Source: Limisphaerales bacterium
Lineage (GTDB): Bacteria; Verrucomicrobiota; Verrucomicrobiia; Limisphaerales; PALSA-1396
Direction: 5' to 3'
Length of the DNA: 6,030 nt
Assembly (NCBI GenBank): GCA_003140275.1
Contig: PLJQ01000502.1
Coordinates: 1 to 6,030, forward strand
How positions within the stretch are numbered: the first letter of the stretch is position 1; each line of letters begins with the position of its first letter. The notes under the pieces were generated by a model that searched no databases, was not told the origin of the DNA, and saw nothing but the letters and a program-made list of their open reading frames with translations. The position numbers and the translations under genes are program-made. Positions 3,284-6,030 of the stretch are shown one piece after another.

Positions 3284-6030
3284 TTACAATAGTGACCTCG
3301 CCTTTGCCAATGCCTCATCCAATTTGCTCGCATCCTTGCCGCCGCCGCGGGCGTTGTCCGGCTTGCCGCCGCCTTTGCCGCCGACAATCGGTGCAATCGC
3401 TTGAATGATTTTTCCCGCCTGAACTTTCGCGGTGAACTCGGGCGAGACGGTGGCAACCAGCGACACGGCGTCGTTGCCGCAACCACCAAGAACCACCACA
3501 CCCTTGAACCGCCCCTTGAGTGAATCCGCGATGGCTTGCAGAAAATCGCCGTCGGCGTCGCCGAGGTTGTGCGTGATGAGGGGAATGCTGCTCACGGTTT
3601 GCGCCGCGCCGAGCAATTCGCTCGCGGCGTTCAAGGCGTTGCGTTGCATCGCGGTCTTCACCTGCTTCTCCAATTCCTTCTGCTGTGCAAGCAGGTTCTC
3701 AATTTTCTTTTCCAACTCGTGGATGGGCGAGTTCATTTTGCCGGCAACGGACTTGATCAATTCACGGTCGAGTTTCATCACGTCGTAGGCGGTGAGGCCG
3801 GCGATGGCTTCGATGCGGCGCACGCCGGCGGCAATCGCGTTCTCGCCGACGATGCGGAACAAACCGATCTCGCCGGTGGCGCGGGTGTGCGTGCCGCCGC
3901 AAAGTTCCATCGAGTACCCGTTCAACTCCCCTGCCCTGCCGCCAATCTGGACGACGCGGACCGTGTCGCCGTATTTGTCGCCGAAGAATTGCATCACGTC
4001 CCGGCGGTTCTTCACGTCTGCGTAAGGGACTTCTGTCCAACTCACGCCGGCGTTTTCGAGGATGCGCTCGTTGACGAGTTTCTCGATGTCGGCGACCTGC
4101 GCGGGCATGAGCGGCGCGCTGTTGAAGTCGAAGGTCAACTTGTCCGGGCCGACGAATGAGCCTTTCTGCGAAGCCTCGCGGTTGGCCACCTCGTGTAACG
4201 CCCAATGCAAGAGATGCGTGACAGTGTGGTGACGTTGGATGGCGTTGCGGCGATCGCGGTCAACAATTAACTCGACCTCCTTGCCAATATCGTTCAGTTC
4301 ATCAGACTCAGGTTCAGCCAAAACGTGGCAGAAAGCTGGACCAGGTCCTGCCCGAACTGTATTGATGACGTGCCAAACTTTACCTTCCAATCTAATCGTT
4401 CCAGTATCACCCACTTGGCCACCCATCTCGGCGTAGAACGGCGTTGATGTTGTGGCGAATGATCGGAGCAGTTTTCCTTTTTCTCTGATACCAACTAACC
4501 CGAAGGTTTTGCCTTTTGCCATCAGAACATCATACCCAACGAAAAGAGTCGGTTGATCGATTTTTGTGACTTCGATGACTTCCTTTTTCTTTGCGGTACG
4601 AGCGCGGTTGCGCTGCTCTTCCATCAACTTTTCAAAGACTTCCTTGTCCACGGTCAAACCGCGCTCGCGCGCCATCAACTCGGTGAGGTCGAGCGGGAAG
4701 CCGTAGGTGTCGTAAAGTTCAAAAGCTGCACCACCAGGGTAAACGAAATTTGTCAGTCCATGCTCTTTGAGAATTGGCAGAAAATCTTTTTCCAAATCTA
4801 CTTTGAAATATGGCTGTTCTTTTGGACCCACTTGGCCAGCTACTAAATTTTTCCACACAACATCATATCTCTTGCCGCTACAAAGCGGCATCAGCTTAAG
4901 GTAAATTGCTAACGTCAACAAGGAATAGAAACGTTCAATCCCATTATCTAACGTCTTATTAAACGCCTCTTCCTCGCGCTTGATGACATCCTGCATCTGC
5001 CCTTTTTTGGCGCGGATTTCGGGGAAGACGTCTCCCATCGTGTCGGCGAGCACGTCCACGAGTTTGTAGAAGAAAGGTTCGTGGAAGCCGAGCGTGCGAC
5101 CGTAGCGCACGGCGCGGCGCAGGATGCGGCGCAAAACGTAGTTGCGGTCGGTGTTGCCGGGCTGGATGCCATCGGCAATCGCAAAGCTCAACGTGCGGAT
5201 GTGGTCGGCAATGACGCGGAAAGCCACATCGGTTGATTGTTGAGAGTTGATGGTCGATAGATCGGCGGGCGGGAGCGTTGAGCGGTATTTCCTGCCGCTC
5301 AGTTTTTCGATGGCGTCGAAGAGGGGGCGGAAAATGTCGGTTTCGTAGTTGGAAATTTTCGCGCTGGCGAAATCCTTCAGGTCTTTCGTGCCTTGCATGA
5401 TGCTGGTGACGCGCTCGAAGCCCATGCCGGTATCCACATGTCTGGCAGGCAGCCGGGAATACCGGTTACCCGGTTCCGCGTTGAACTGAATGAAAACGAG
5501 ATTCCAGATTTCTATGCAGCGGGCGTCGCCCTGGTTCACGAGCGCGCCCTGGGTGTCGCCGGCGGGCGTGAGATCGATGTGGAGTTCGGAGCACGGGCCG
5601 CACGGGCCGGTTTCGCCCATCATCCAGAAGTTATCTTTCTTGTTGCCGGGAACAATATGGATGAACGGGTCGAGGCCGGCCGCCCTGAAATTCTTCGCCC
5701 AATACATCGCCGCCTCCTGATCCGCGATTTCGAACGGGGAAGCATCAGGATTGGGAGCAATGAAGTCCGGCGACGTCATGGCCACCACCACGACCTGTTC
5801 CAGTTCCTGCCGCCACTTGTCCGCCCAGCCGGGCTGCCCCAGGTACGGACAGAACACGGTGGCGTACAACCGATTTGCCGGAAACTTCCAGGAATCGACC
5901 ACCAACTCCCACGCCCACTCGATGGCTTCGCGCTTGAAGTAATCGCCGAAGGACCAGTTGCCGAGCATCTCGAAGAACGTGTGGTGATAGGTGTCGAGGC
6001 CGACGTCGTCGAGGTCGTTGTGCTTGCCGC
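3284..6030 (-). CDS. alaS: Alanyl-tRNA synthetase (partial at N terminus)
   Basis: Cytoplasmic class II synthetase that charges tRNA-Ala with alanine and clears mischarged Ser/Gly-tRNA-Ala. The frame is open to the right edge, giving 914 visible residues that begin at GKHND; by comparison with E. coli about 70 N-terminal residues, with the start codon and class II motif 1, are missing. Visible parts in order: HHTFFEMLGNWSFGDYF (motif 2 region), TGPCGPCSE, class II motif 3 DTGMGFER (5411-5434), the tRNA-recognition helices with YVLRRILRRAVR, LYDTYGFPLDLT, the editing domain with zinc-ligand motifs HTVTH (4214-4228) and CGGTH (3887-3901), a charged coiled coil at about 3640-3780, and the Gly-rich C-Ala (DHHA1) tail GGKGGGKPDN. 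All key editing residues are present. The total would be near 985 residues against 876 in E. coli. The excess is mostly an insert before LYDTYGFP, another near 5732-5851 and a short heptad-repeat segment. GC falls to about 45-50% over 4261-4570 and 39% over 4741-4920, against roughly 57-60% elsewhere. Confidence 0.98.
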   Translation of the reverse strand, partial: GKHNDLDDVGLDTYHHTFFEMLGNWSFGDYFKREAIEWAWELVVDSWKFPANRLYATVFCPYLGQPGWADKWRQELEQVVVVAMTSPDFIAPNPDASPFEIADQEAAMYWAKNFRAAGLDPFIHIVPGNKKDNFWMMGETGPCGPCSELHIDLTPAGDTQGALVNQGDARCIEIWNLVFIQFNAEPGNRYSRLPARHVDTGMGFERVTSIMQGTKDLKDFASAKISNYETDIFRPLFDAIEKLSGRKYRSTLPPADLSTINSQQSTDVAFRVIADHIRTLSFAIADGIQPGNTDRNYVLRRILRRAVRYGRTLGFHEPFFYKLVDVLADTMGDVFPEIRAKKGQMQDVIKREEEAFNKTLDNGIERFYSLLTLAIYLKLMPLCSGKRYDVVWKNLVAGQVGPKEQPYFKVDLEKDFLPILKEHGLTNFVYPGGAAFELYDTYGFPLDLTELMARERGLTVDKEVFEKLMEEQRNRARTAKKKEVIEVTKIDQPTLFVGYDVLMAKGKTFGLVGIREKGKLLRSFATTSTPFYAEMGGQVGDTGTIRLEGKVWHVINTVRAGPGPAFCHVLAEPESDELNDIGKEVELIVDRDRRNAIQRHHTVTHLLHWALHEVANREASQKGSFVGPDKLTFDFNSAPLMPAQVADIEKLVNERILENAGVSWTEVPYADVKNRRDVMQFFGDKYGDTVRVVQIGGRAGELNGYSMELCGGTHTRATGEIGLFRIVGENAIAAGVRRIEAIAGLTAYDVMKLDRELIKSVAGKMNSPIHELEKKIENLLAQQKELEKQVKTAMQRNALNAASELLGAAQTVSSIPLITHNLGDADGDFLQAIADSLKGRFKGVVVLGGCGNDAVSLVATVSPEFTAKVQAGKIIQAIAPIVGGKGGGKPDNARGGGKDASKLDEALAKARSLL
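4735..4925 (-). other. Low-GC in-frame insert within alaS, with hairpin
   Basis: Between the helix ending LDNGIERF and the motif LYDTYGFP, E. coli AlaS has roughly 20 residues; this protein has about 67. The extra segment contains LKLMPLCSGKRYDVVW and EKDFLPILKEHGLTNF. GC over 4741-4920 is 70/180 (39%), and the codons are AT-ending (TTA, AGA, GTA, AAT, GAT), unlike the flanks. It includes a perfect 7-bp hairpin, TGCCGCT pairing with AGCGGCA across a 4-base loop at 4873-4890. The frame is intact, so it should be translated, probably as a surface insert in the tRNA-recognition region. Confidence 0.6.
5233..5260 (-). repeat. Heptanucleotide repeat inside alaS
   Basis: On the plus strand four consecutive 7-base units begin at 5233, 5240, 5247 and 5254. 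The first three have the form TTGANNG and the fourth is TCGATAG. On the coding strand they encode the Ser/Thr/Gln-rich stretch LSTINSQQST, just before the conserved VAFRVIADHIR of the synthetase, where E. coli has only a few residues. The unit length is not a multiple of three, yet the overall frame is kept. Confidence 0.65.

Noticed and set aside
3536..4159. Long plus-strand and alternative minus-strand open frames inside alaS
   Set aside because: They arise from the GC-rich third positions of alaS; their translations are repetitive and Arg- or Val/Ala/Gly-rich without motifs.

Overview
The window looks like a chromosomal segment of a PVC-group bacterium, most likely a Verrucomicrobiota member (Pedosphaera/Limisphaerales-like). 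The basis is the style of the proteins: the GETGPCGPCSELHIDLTP and CIEIWNLVFIQFNA stretches of the alanyl-tRNA synthetase, the GTP-type PEP carboxykinase, GC-rich DNA with patches of lower GC, and small exported Lys/Ala/Cys-rich proteins. This placement comes from memory of the families, not from a search.

Layout, left to right. (1) Bases 1-465, minus strand: the first 155 residues of a SulP-family anion transporter, running off the left edge. (2) 466-674: a divergent intergenic region. (3) 675-2450, plus strand: a complete GTP-dependent phosphoenolpyruvate carboxykinase (pckG) with all main catalytic and guanine-binding residues. (4) 2451-2666: intergenic, holding a 67-base imperfect inverted repeat (2504-2570) and an intrinsic terminator that serves the minus strand (2613-2645). 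(5) 2667-2888, minus: a 73-residue exported Cys/Lys/Ala-rich protein, with a plausible promoter at 2928-2955. (6) 2969-3249, minus: a second small exported-protein gene. Its frame conflicts with a short downstream copy of the alaS 3' end. (7) 3284-6030, minus: alanyl-tRNA synthetase (alaS), complete at the C terminus and lacking about its first 70 residues.

pckG and alaS are unrelated housekeeping genes and the SulP gene is a transporter, so no single pathway links the window. The most unusual part is around alaS. A 78-base piece of its 3' end recurs 321 bases downstream, at 63/78 identity and in the same reading frame, overlapping a signal-peptide gene read in another frame. Ten of the 15 differences are silent in the alaS frame, so the copy seems to have been translated in that frame. 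Within alaS there are also a run of four heptanucleotide units in the aminoacylation region and a low-GC, hairpin-bearing insert of about 45 residues just before the conserved LYDTYGFP motif. Neither looks typical of the family. I saw no CRISPR array, tRNA, rRNA, transposase gene or obvious defence system.
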